Below, one piece after another: positions 7,601-15,054 of a DNA stretch of 15,054 nt (positions are counted from its first letter, which is position 1; every line of letters begins with the position of its first letter). The stretch covers positions 1 through 15,054 of the forward strand of contig MSJH02000275.1 of NCBI GenBank assembly GCA_001931875.2, in the 5' to 3' direction. The position numbers and the translations under genes were made by a program. The notes under the pieces are model-generated. The model was not told where the DNA came from. It saw only the letters and a program-made list of their open reading frames with translations, and did no database searches. This DNA comes from Byssochlamys sp. IMV 00236. Taxonomy: Eukaryota; Ascomycota; Eurotiomycetes; Eurotiales; Thermoascaceae.

Positions 7601-10340
7601 TCTTTATTTTTCGTTTTATCTTTCTTCCCATCCTGTGAGGCCTTTTTGAAACCTCCGCTCATTCCTGTATATATAACAAAATTATGAATGCTCCTGTAGA
7701 GACCTTATTATGATATACGTACCTTCTTTATTATTTTCTTCAACTTCTCCATCCTGGGGTCTGTTCACGTAAGGTGTTAACATGAGCCATCTCTTCCAAG
7801 CTTCTTCCCATGCTGCGAAGCAACTCGGTGTGTGATGTGGAAGCATCTGTAGACATTTTCGAAACCGCTTTTGCTGAGCCTTTCTTCCAACAAATCTGTA
7901 ATTATCTACCGAAAGATCTTCATAGACCTCCAGATTACATGCTAAAGTGGCTTGATTGGGGCCTTCTTCACATATGTCAACAATTTTTGCTTCCTGACAC
8001 ATGATTCTAATACAGACAGATGCTTCATCACAGACTTCCTTATGAGCAGAGCACAAAAATATTAAAAGGGCAATTTCCAATGATATAGATGCCTGTATTC
8101 TTTCCTTGACATTTGTTGTTTCTATATTGAATAGTGCCTAGAGTATACAGAATGAACACCAACTCCTATTAACAACTGGGCCAAACTCACCTGTTTATGC
8201 TTCAAATACACACTTCGGGTTTTTAGCAATTTTATTGTAACGTTCAATAAAAATCTTTGCATATCTTGTTTTAAAGAAGTATCCAACATATGATTCGAAA
8301 TAGTGACGATAGCAGGGGAAGTTATTTTCCAAAAGTGATACAAATTATTTGAGTCCGTTGTCCAACGTGCTGCAATCTCAGGTTGATGTAATTTTATAAG
8401 CAACTCTGCGGCATCTTGTCGCACCACCTGTACAGGATGAACTAAAAGAGTAGCAAGTCCATTCATGAATGTACTGTTTTGTTCAACTCTATCGAGGTCT
8501 TCACCGAAAACTGCCAAGATTGGGTCTGTTCTATAAAGCTTGAGCATATCTACCAACAATTCCACTCGACTTCTATGATTCGTAAGTACTGACTCTTTCT
8601 GCTTGGACATCTCCAGTTGGATCGTTTGCCGCATCAATGACCGAAGCGGCGCACAGATTCCATCGTACAGGGATGACAAAGAAGGGTTCCAGGGCAAATG
8701 ATTCTCTTCCAGTACAATCATTAAACACGATTTTACCAAAGCCAGCTTTACAATAATAGGCGCGTTTTCATCAATGCATGGAGGGATCAGTGTCTTTATT
8801 GCATTTTCCTTGTCGAGTCTGATACGTGATAATAGATAATCTGTGGCTAAAGTTTGATAGTCGATAATATACCCCAACGTGTGCATGGTGGATTCCGCAT
8901 TCGCTAGTTTTGAAAAATTCCATACTTTATCCCTCAAATCCGTCTCAACATCAGCCGCCATCAGTCGTAGTATTGAATCCTCGCTTGGTGGAACATAAGT
9001 CGCTGCTTTACAAACATCTACATAACAAACAGTCGCAAGATCCAAGGCTTTGGTTGTCTGTAGTGATTTCCGTAACAGGTGGATGAAATTAACACGACGA
9101 CTAGAAGGTTGATCCATAAATGCCTGCATCAAAAATTCAGGAGAGAGTATGATCAGGATAGTCTGTAATGGCCAAAGGATCGATCGTTTTTTCGAATTAT
9201 CTGCTGTAGAGTTGCACATATCAAAAAGTAGTTCGGAGTCGGGTAATTCATCAACAGTGCACACTTGAGCAAATTCTTCTGGGTATAATTCTATCCATCT
9301 CCAGATGGATTTCCTCAGTAGTTTTGAGAATAGTAATTTTCCTTGTGTTTTCATATGCAAATAGTATGGGATCAATTCTGATAGATCTACAGTTAGTCTA
9401 AAATGGGTAATGGATCAAGATATCTCTACCTTTGAACACGACCTTTAGCCTTTCCTTATTAAGACAGATGCACTCTAACATTCTGATTTCAGGTGGAATA
9501 TCTTCTGTATTGTTCGAATGTGTGGAACCTAATCTTAAAACAGCGCTTTTGATTTTGGCGTAACAAGCGTCCCAGTTACTTGAACTGACATAATATATAA
9601 TCTTTGCTGAGGCTTTGTATATTTCGGTGATCAAGCTCAACTTCATCTGCCCATAGGTATATTTTGTACCATCGAAATCATATATCGGGTGCGGCGTTAT
9701 TTCTGAATTAGTTTCTTCTATTAAATGATACTGTGTGATATATCGACTCATTAGGACAAGTATAAAGGTCACAAGCGGCGCATCTAATGGTGGTAAGTTG
9801 AGTCTAAGTTCGTTAGATGGTCTCTCTGGGTGTTTTTCTTTTTCCTGCTCGCAGTAATAATGCCAGTGATGTTGCATACATGCAGATAATAAACGAAGTA
9901 CAAACAGTTTCGACTGCATAATATCCACTGGTACATTTTGTTCATAAATTTGATGTGTCTATTATTGTTATTTTCGAATGAGATATATTAAGCAATGTCT
10001 TGAATAAAAAGCTGTACCTTTGATACATTCTCTAATACATAGCCTAGAGTATTTGCTATAGTCGGTAGTCTATACTTTGATACTTCGATAAGGGCAGCAA
10101 CTACATAAAATGGTAAGCAATGCCAATTTGTTTCTGTACGAGAGACGCTTATTCACCAGTTTGTTTCACAATGGGATCTTGTTCTACTGCTTCTATGGGC
10201 TGTCCCGATTTATATGGCAACTATTATATGTTTAGCCTTTGCTGCGACACACAAGTCAGCGTGTGTGTGAAAAAGTCTCAACTTACTCGGATCGCTACAC
10301 GATGAACGAGATTACCAATGAGTTTTGCGCTTGTTCTCAT
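1609..10340 (-). CDS. ira1: Neurofibromin/Ira-type Ras GTPase-activating protein, complete, 18 exons
   Basis: Exons (minus strand, 5' to 3'): 10340-10287, 10220-10157, 10100-10018, 9958-9430, 9386-8191, 8137-7723, 7664-6913, 6857-6315, 6256-6094, 6043-5776, 5727-4953, 4892-4592, 4535-4420, 4370-4182, 4128-3909, 3856-3576, 3504-1928, 1876-1609. They sum to 7,794 nt, 2,597 residues plus TAA, with all junctions in phase. Introns are 43-71 nt and all start GT and end AG. The start ATG has an in-frame TAA directly before it. The protein resembles NF1 and yeast Ira1/Ira2 (about 2,800-3,100 residues). An N-terminal helical region is followed by RasGAP (about 1165-1520), a Sec14-like lipid-binding fold (1550-1710), a PH-like domain (1715-1825) and a C-terminal HEAT-like region, where LCIPSNS and NELHLTLEFL are typical NF1 signatures. 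It should accelerate GTP hydrolysis by Ras at membranes, lowering Ras/cAMP signalling. No inactivating lesion is seen. Confidence 0.95.
3521..3549. repeat. (TTTG)5 microsatellite followed by T9, in IRA intron 16
   Basis: Five TTTG units (3521-3540) run into nine T (3541-3549). The repeat lies between the donor (3575) and acceptor (3505) of IRA intron 16 and makes it the longest intron of the gene at 71 nt. On the sense strand it is CAAA-rich, so it does not supply a pyrimidine tract. Confidence 0.9.
4102..5147 (-). other. Sec14-like and PH-like module of the IRA gene (exons 11-15)
   Basis: Directly after the GAP domain, segments such as HIFYIGGKSKEGRPVFYFLA, MDLELLMYYILR, SPFEVLVDATGF and YLVAVHIYNPS follow the Sec14/CRAL-TRIO pattern of neurofibromin, which binds a glycerophospholipid. 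The next segment, with VTRLTNLRTSIPVIVKIG and HHISEIED, corresponds to the PH-like domain. Module order GAP-Sec14-PH is the neurofibromin order, which separates this gene from simple RasGAPs. Confidence 0.85.
5237..6458 (-). other. RasGAP catalytic domain of the IRA gene (spans exons 8-11)
   Basis: The arginine finger is in TLFRGTT, Arg about 1274 by my count, matching NF1 TLFRG. The structural FLRxxxPA motif reads FLRMFGPAILSPE (about 1386-1398), and the later NNVLFGAKETHM (about 1429-1440) matches the Ras-contacting helix. The upstream TRCSFMQVLT and GTEFETLAESV are NF1-like. All key residues needed for activity are present. The domain is interrupted by three introns (6257-6314, 6044-6093, 5728-5775). 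Confidence 0.93.
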
Positions 10341-10483
10341 TTAAAATGACGAGAAATAAAAAAGTACGCCTATGAAGTATTATTTATATAAGATGAAGGT
10401 ATAAATGGAAAAAAGCGAGGAAAAAGAAAAAAGGAGGAAAAAAGAGGTAAAAAAAAAAGAGAAAAGAAAAAGAAAAAGAGATA
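10341..10483 (-). promoter_or_regulatory. Proximal upstream region of IRA: TATA-like site and polypyrimidine tract
   Basis: On the IRA strand TATATAAA lies at 10390-10383, about 45 nt before the ATG. Beyond it, 10406-10480 is almost pure purine on the + strand (GA and A runs with two or three interruptions), so it is a long CT tract on the sense strand. CT-rich blocks next to the start are common in fungal promoters and 5' leaders. The TATA-like site is unusually close to the ATG, so the true transcription start may be elsewhere. Confidence 0.4.
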
Positions 10484-10705
10484 TTAAAAAAGGGAGTGTA
10501 TGTTTTGTGTATTTGACACACCAGAATTCCCCCATGTCTTCATTACCAACCTAAGAAATTTCCCTTTTTCTGATAAGCACCGAGGTACCATAATCCAGTA
10601 CAACCATTGTGCTTGATTGCGCGGATCAGTTAGTTCATATTCTTTATCAACGGTAGAAAAAACAACATCCATTGAGATACTCCATTCCTTCAAGGCAAAC
10701 TGGCA
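10484..10705 (-). other. Unrecognised small ORF, possible exon or gene remnant
   Basis: The frame is open for 73 codons from 10705 to a TAA at 10484, with no ATG at its 5' end (the first ATG is 8 codons after a TTG). Composition is less AT-biased than its flanks and the product is mixed polar and aromatic, with segments such as LTDPRNQAQWLYW and CLSEKGKFLRLVMKTWG, which look protein-like. A CAG acceptor could fall at 10702-10700, and a GTAAGA donor is at 10806-10801, but the sequence before that donor is not a convincing exon. I do not recognise the product. It may be the last exon of a minus-strand gene, a relic, or chance. Confidence 0.25.
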
Positions 10706-13352
10706 TTACGTCATTTATATTCTTTAATGCTTTATGATTTATTAGATATATCTGTTCAAGCTCTTGAATTGAACATTTGTCAGCACAATAACTTTTTTTT
10801 TCTTACTATTCGACATTGTCAGGGAAGCATGATTGACATGTTACACGTATTGGCCAAAAAGAGTAAAAACTAGCTCTTCTCGATTGCCACAAACTATCAC
10901 AAGATCTGTCATGCTCTCATGGTGACGGTTTCTATGACTACACTTGATACAATGAAAAGGAGAGATAAAGGTAGCTGTACCTATCCAGATCTCCATTGGT
11001 TACCTCATTTCTTCTAGAGTATTAATATATTGTTACTATTCGCACTAAATCCTCATAGTGTTTGAGCAATTTCTAATAGCGAACATTCTGTTCTTTAATA
11101 GTGAATTAGGCATCAAAAGCGCGTGTTTTGTAATAGAAACTATAATATCATTTAGTGAAACCGTGCACAAGTTGCTAAACTATAAATTTCCTGAATGAAA
11201 GCTGCTATATTCTCGTATTGATCGAAAGGTTTTTTTTATACTGCATTCTACACAAGGGTGCTACAGATTCGTTTATGAAGCACTGCGGTATTTTAATCGC
11301 CTTTAAATCTGCGGTTTGTTTAGAATTAATAAATCGGGCATTTGTTACGTTTGTGCCATTACCATTGAAGGATTTCACAAAAAATTGATGCATGCTAACT
11401 CAGTTAAAGCAGAAAAAAAAAAGAGAGGGAGCTCTAATTATATCTAAGTAATTCACTCTTGACATCAACTCTATCGTTTGTATAATCCTTGGTGTAAACT
11501 AATTATTGACACAAAGTCTCGTGGCACTCTGTGAATGGGTCCACGAATTTAAAGCTTAAAGTGAGATTAGTGCTATGCAAATTAACTGTCTTACCTTTCA
11601 AAGAGGCTTTTCAATTGAATCTAGAAGAAAAGAATTGATTACTGTGATAAAGATAAATATTAAGCTATTTCCCACTAATGTTAAAAATAAAACAATGTCT
11701 ATAAATAACCATGATACTATTATGGTAATAGCTTTGCACCTCAGTAATAACTTTATGATCTGCCTATATTTTCACATCTATACATCATCAATTATTTAAA
11801 GAAAGACTACTTGGAAGGTTAATTATGACTTGTACACAGTCCAAATGATTGTCGATAAACAATCCGCAAATGGCGTGACATTCTTATAGTTTGTAACACA
11901 GGCCCTTGAAAACCCTACGCTATGCTTTCCTTATTTCTACAAAGAGTCCATAATTAGAAGGTACTTTTGACACAATGTCAAATCCCTCAGAGTGGGAATG
12001 AGCTGTATGACTAGCTTATGGTATACGTAGAGCAATATATTGTATATATTGACTGTCTAACTTAAAACAAACACCTACGGATATATCCCTAGTATTTCCA
12101 TCCTCATAGTGTGGGAATGGTCTAATGAAAGGGAAATCATGGACATCAAATAATAAAAGTGTGAATAAATTTTCGTAAATTAAATCACATGCGTACAGAA
12201 TATAAGTGGTTATCCTGTATCTCATTCAAACATTGAATCCACAGGCTACAACGCTGATTTATAGGGAAACATCTCTCTTATTACTTGCAATCAACATTTA
12301 CCAAGTATTTGTTCATCAGCTCTTGTTGATGTGTGTTACTTTTGTCATTTTTAAAGCAATATTCATTTTACTGATCTTTTTTGGACTTAAGATTTGATAC
12401 AACATAAGATGTCTAGATCTGTGTATTACTAAAATGTAAAAGCCGTCTTTTTTAACGCATTTTCCCGAGCACTTTTTCGGAACAGAATAGATTCACTGTA
12501 ACTAGCTTTATTATCCAATAAGTCGCGCCCCGAGTAATGGACTGGGAGCTTCATGTCGATCTCTTTGGGGGGATCAATTGAGTTCGTATAAAGTAACAAC
12601 AATATTTTCGTGTAATTGACCTTGATTTGCAATGACTTTCAGTATAAACTGTATTCCTCGCAGAATGAAATGACAAACGGATACGCAAGAAATGGTCATG
12701 AAATCGTAAATTTACTTATTTTGGAAGGAACCTCATCTTTGTTCGAATTGTTACACAATAATATATTTGTATGCTGTGAGCCATGGCTTTAAAAACCTTT
12801 GTAAAAGCCATAATCACACACGGGCGTACTTCCCATCAACTATTTAAGACCTGTGCTCGTATCAAAAGAACGAGAAACTTTATTATCCCGCTTTAATAAT
12901 AGGTAACACCATTGTTTGTGCTACCATTCAACGTGTTTCTCAAAGCATTGTCAAGTTTCAATCCATGTTTTACAACCGAAATCTCGTGTTTTTGAAGAGC
13001 ATTCATATCTTTCTATTTCCAATACTGAAATCCAAAGACTCGGTAATATAAGGATCTTCTCTATTTGAACGGTCAATTCATATTTCTCTAAGAATCAAGT
13101 CTGTCGGTTCCATTCCTTCTACAGTTACCTGTCTATCTGATCCCCGCGAACCATAAAAACACACACGCCTCCTAAAAGAAAGATACCAACCTCTGAGCTC
13201 TAAACTTATTTCAAAAGATTTCGAGATCTAAAATGTGAAAGTCCTCTCAAGTCAAGCTGCTACTACCTTCAGTCTTCTAAAAATCAAGCTCTTACACACA
13301 TTTATTTTCTCATAGTCAAAAAAGAAAAACAAGAACACAGTTACCCTGTAGC
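10706..13352. other. AT-rich intergenic region without a supported gene
   Basis: About 2.6 kb with only short ORFs of AT-rich composition on both strands (for example 11205-11393 -, 11575-11799 +, 12206-12397 +, 12429-12632 -), none with recognisable motifs or a convincing exon chain. I see no tRNA, rRNA or terminal repeats. It contains a 13-bp repeated word (11049 and 12100), small inverted repeats (12783-12790 with 12804-12811; 11519-11524 with 11541-11546) and T-rich runs. It could hold promoter elements or eroded mobile DNA. Confidence 0.6.
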
Positions 13353-14119
13353 TTATATTTTATTCAGAGCATTAAGGCACTCATGGAAGGTTGCGTGGCT
13401 TCGGATGGCACCATGTAGCCTTCCATGGTCTACCGTTTTCAGTTTATCCTGCTAAAGTATTATAACAGTTAGTTCATTTGCTTGTTTCCTTTGCTTATCT
13501 ATTACTTACGAAATGGTGCTTGACACTCTGGCATATAAACAAATTACGCTCCACGCTGAAACTGATCCCCCAACGCGCCCCTTACCATCATTTTTCTTTT
13601 CTGCAGATTATTGTTAGTAGAAGCTTTGATCATATATTTATATATACAGTACTTACATATCGTTTGTCTTCACGTGGTTGAAGCATCAAGAGCTTTAGCG
13701 TGGAGCTACTTTCAATTGCAAGTGGGCATGGCTGCAGCTCGTCAGTAGCGTTGATTTTTTGCTTCTGAATGAAGGCTCCTATACTCTTCCTCGTCTCTGC
13801 TCTTTTTCATGCTAAGCATATCCATGAGTTGTAGGAGCCTCAAAATCGTCGCTGCTGTGTCTGCTGCAATTGTGGGACTTGTCGGACAGCGGTGCCCAGT
13901 TGATCTGTACGCCATAGTCGGCTTGAAGCCGTCTACAACCTCTTCATTGGACATGTAGTCTAGAAGCATCTTTTTCTTGCTCTTGAGAGGCTTCTGTGAA
14001 TGGTTCTTTGGTATCACCACAGACTTTCTCTTGTAGATGGTGACGTGTTTGATGAGATAATCATTATAATAACTCGAGTATAATCTTACAGTAGAGTATA
14101 CATTGTACTTTACATTCCT
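13353..14119 (-). pseudogene. Spliced gene-like locus, probably degenerate, product unknown
   Basis: Two well-formed minus-strand introns are visible. Intron a, 13656-13601, has GTAAGT, TACTAAC and CTGCAG. Intron b, 13509-13452, has GTAAGT, ACTAAC and TTTAG. Upstream, one frame is open from 14119 to a TGA at 13742. A second frame is open from 13806 to the donor at 13657 and continues in phase into exon 2 (stop at about 13546). The last exon (13451-13353) is open for 32 codons to a TAA that adjoins AATAAA, but the 91-nt exon 2 puts it out of phase. A donor GTAAGG at 13585 would instead give a 15-nt exon 2 and keep one frame through to the end. No long ATG-started ORF joins the parts, so I favour a decayed gene or transposon ORF. 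I do not recognise the family. Confidence 0.35.
13382..13427 (+). other. Strand-specific 17-bp RNA hairpin
   Basis: CATGGAAGGTTGCGTGG (13382-13398) pairs along its whole length with CCATGTAGCCTTCCATG (13411-13427) around a 12-nt loop. Fourteen pairs are Watson-Crick and three are G-U, all three formed only in the + strand RNA. The minus strand would have A-C mismatches at these places. The element is much more GC-rich than its surroundings. It lies antisense to the last exon of the spliced minus-strand locus. It may be a small-RNA precursor, a structured RNA, or a chance inverted repeat. Confidence 0.5.
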
Positions 14120-14187
14120 CTATCGCATCTGATAAGAATAACTTATAATAATAGCTATAGTAGCCACTAATAAAACAATAATAAGCT

Positions 14188-14737
14188 GAGATTACGATCT
14201 CCCAACAGACTGTAATCAACTACTTGAGGGAGCTGGGCTTTAGATCGTACTTTGCTGCACATAAGCCATCTCTTAAAGAAGCAAACAAAAAGAGAAGACT
14301 CCGTTGGCCATGGTTCATGTCAACTGGGCTCAAGAACAGTGAGAAAGCGTGGTTTGGTCGGATGAATCACGTTTTACGATAGGGTCAGAGCTATTCGTAA
14401 AGTGGGAGAAAGATACGAGGCTCGTCATGTTAAGCCCACAACAAACTGGGGACACGGAAGTGTTATGATATGGAACTGTTTTTGGGCAGGAGGCTTTGGG
14501 CCTTTGGTAATCGTTGATCGTCCTGATTTTCAGGACATGTACATTGCCATTTTGGCCAAGAGCTTTCACCCTTGGTTCAAAAACCTACTAGATGAAGAAG
14601 AGATGGATTTTGTCTTCCAAAAAGATGGCGCAAGTTGCCATACTGGTGGCTACGCAAAATGGTGGAAAGAGGCCCATCAAATAAGAGGTTTTGAATACTG
14701 GCCTGCCCTTCTCCAATAGAATGTCAGAAAAGAGGCA
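14188..14737 (+). pseudogene. Tc1/mariner-type DDE transposase, decayed fragment
   Basis: Homology begins in the second helix-turn-helix (QQTVINYLRELGF, frame 1), shifts to frame 3 near 14306 (TGGCC where TGGGCC is expected), meets a TGA at 14340-14342 where Trp is expected, and shifts to frame 2 near 14402. Frame 2 runs to a TAG at 14717-14719. The first catalytic Asp is in WSDESRF (frame 3) and the second in DGASCHTG. The third acidic residue, normally in a PDLNPIE-type motif just after YWPA, is lost or garbled because the sequence jumps from YWPA to a stop. The first HTH, start codon, C-terminus and terminal inverted repeats are absent. It cannot encode an active enzyme. ATGs inside it (14402 onward includes a GTG only) do not define a real gene start. 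Confidence 0.9.
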
Positions 14738-14831
14738 CATTCCTTAGCAACAAAAAAATTCATGCAGCAGTTCTAACTCAGGACCGCCCTTTTTTGTCTT
14801 TTCAAGATCACAGATGTAAACAGACGAAAAG

Positions 14832-14839
14832 TATAAAAG
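14832..14839 (+). promoter_or_regulatory. TATA box (TATAAAAG)
   Basis: A strong TATAAAAG is followed by a CT-rich stretch and then the first downstream ATG at 14910, 78 nt later. The spacing suits a fungal core promoter with a transcription start near 14860-14870. It lies just past the transposase remnant and would serve the candidate gene that leaves the window. Confidence 0.45.
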
Positions 14840-14909
14840 AAGGTCTTTTTTCACTATTTTTTTCTCTTTCAAGCTTTTCTGGTTTGCCCGAATTCCGATA
14901 GTAACCTTT

Positions 14910-15049
14910 ATGATGCTTGAGAAAGTAGGTAGCCTTTCTCTCAGAAGGGAGAGATTAGCTTATTACAATTTTTATAAAGTTACTTCGGTGACTAACCTTT
15001 ATTACTTCGGAAACGCTGCCCCTTGTGATTGTGGCTACAATGCAACAGG
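14910..15049 (+). CDS. Possible first exon of an unrecognised gene, truncated by window end
   Basis: From ATG ATG at 14910 the frame is open for 47 codons and hits TGA only at 15051-15053. The last bases GTGAG (15050-15054) also fit a splice donor, so the exon may end at 15049 and continue beyond the window. It is preceded by a TATA box at 14832 with no ATG in between. The product begins MMLEKVGSLSLRRERL and later has FGNAAPCDCGYNATG. No signal peptide or known domain is evident. It could also be noncoding DNA with a chance ORF. Confidence 0.3.
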
Positions 15050-15054
15050 GTGAG

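Noticed and set aside
9387..9429. Alternative acceptor TTTTAG within IRA intron 4
   Set aside because: It would bring TAA into frame at once. The downstream CTGTAG joins VFKD to LSELIPYYL as expected for the family.
10101..10286. Plus-strand ORF 10120-10305 with many cysteines
   Set aside because: It lies across the small first exons and introns of IRA and has no recognisable domain.
12206..12397. Short hydrophobic plus-strand ORF
   Set aside because: The hydrophobic residues follow from T-rich DNA; there is no start context, family motif or neighbour to support a small membrane protein.
12783..12811. 8-bp inverted repeat ATGGCTTT/AAAGCCAT
   Set aside because: Short stem in AT-rich DNA with a 13-nt loop, expected by chance at this length and without context.
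10706..15054. tRNA, rRNA or CRISPR-like arrays
   Set aside because: I looked for B-box-like GGTTCGA words, long GC-rich blocks and regular short repeats and found none.

Overview
The window looks like nuclear DNA of a filamentous fungus, most likely Mucoromycota (Mucorales-like). The introns are very short (43 to 71 nt), with GTAAGT-type donors and CTAAC/TACTAAC branch sites. The coding sequence is split into many exons, the intergenic DNA is AT-rich, and there is a decayed Tc1/mariner transposase. This placement is an inference from gene style, not a database match.

Layout. Positions 2-919 (+) are the C-terminal half of a sugar-porter-family MFS transporter. Its 3' flank (920-1460) holds the most striking element: a well-formed TPP (thiamine pyrophosphate) riboswitch aptamer at about 1119-1201 on the transporter's strand. 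It sits inside a candidate 3'-UTR intron with one strong donor (1003) and two branch-point/acceptor sets, one just before the aptamer (AG 1115-1116) and one after it (AG 1296-1297). No coding gene follows on that strand, so the transporter transcript is the natural host. The transporter has also lost the paired glutamines and the asparagine that bind hexose in TM7, so a substrate other than hexose, possibly linked to thiamine, is worth testing.

Positions 1609-10340 (-) hold a complete neurofibromin/Ira-type Ras GTPase-activating protein. I reconstructed 18 exons and 17 introns, giving 2,597 residues with every exon junction in phase. The transporter and IRA are convergent, and their 3' ends lie within about 50 to 100 nt of each other. 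Upstream of IRA are a TATA-like site, a long polypurine tract and one unrecognised small ORF (10484-10705, -).

Positions 10706-13352 are about 2.6 kb of AT-rich DNA with no convincing gene. From 13353 to 14119 (-) there is a broken or non-standard spliced gene-like locus with very good intron signals. An antisense 17-bp RNA hairpin (13382-13427, +) lies within it. Positions 14188-14737 (+) are a Tc1/mariner-type DDE transposase pseudogene with frameshifts, a stop codon and a lost C-terminus. The right edge has a TATA box (14832) and what may be the first exon of another gene (14910-15049, +) that runs out of the window.

Working together: IRA switches off Ras by stimulating GTP hydrolysis and so dampens cAMP/growth signalling. 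The transporter with its riboswitch would tie uptake of some solute to the cell's thiamine status. Nothing in the sequence links the two genes functionally beyond their convergent arrangement.
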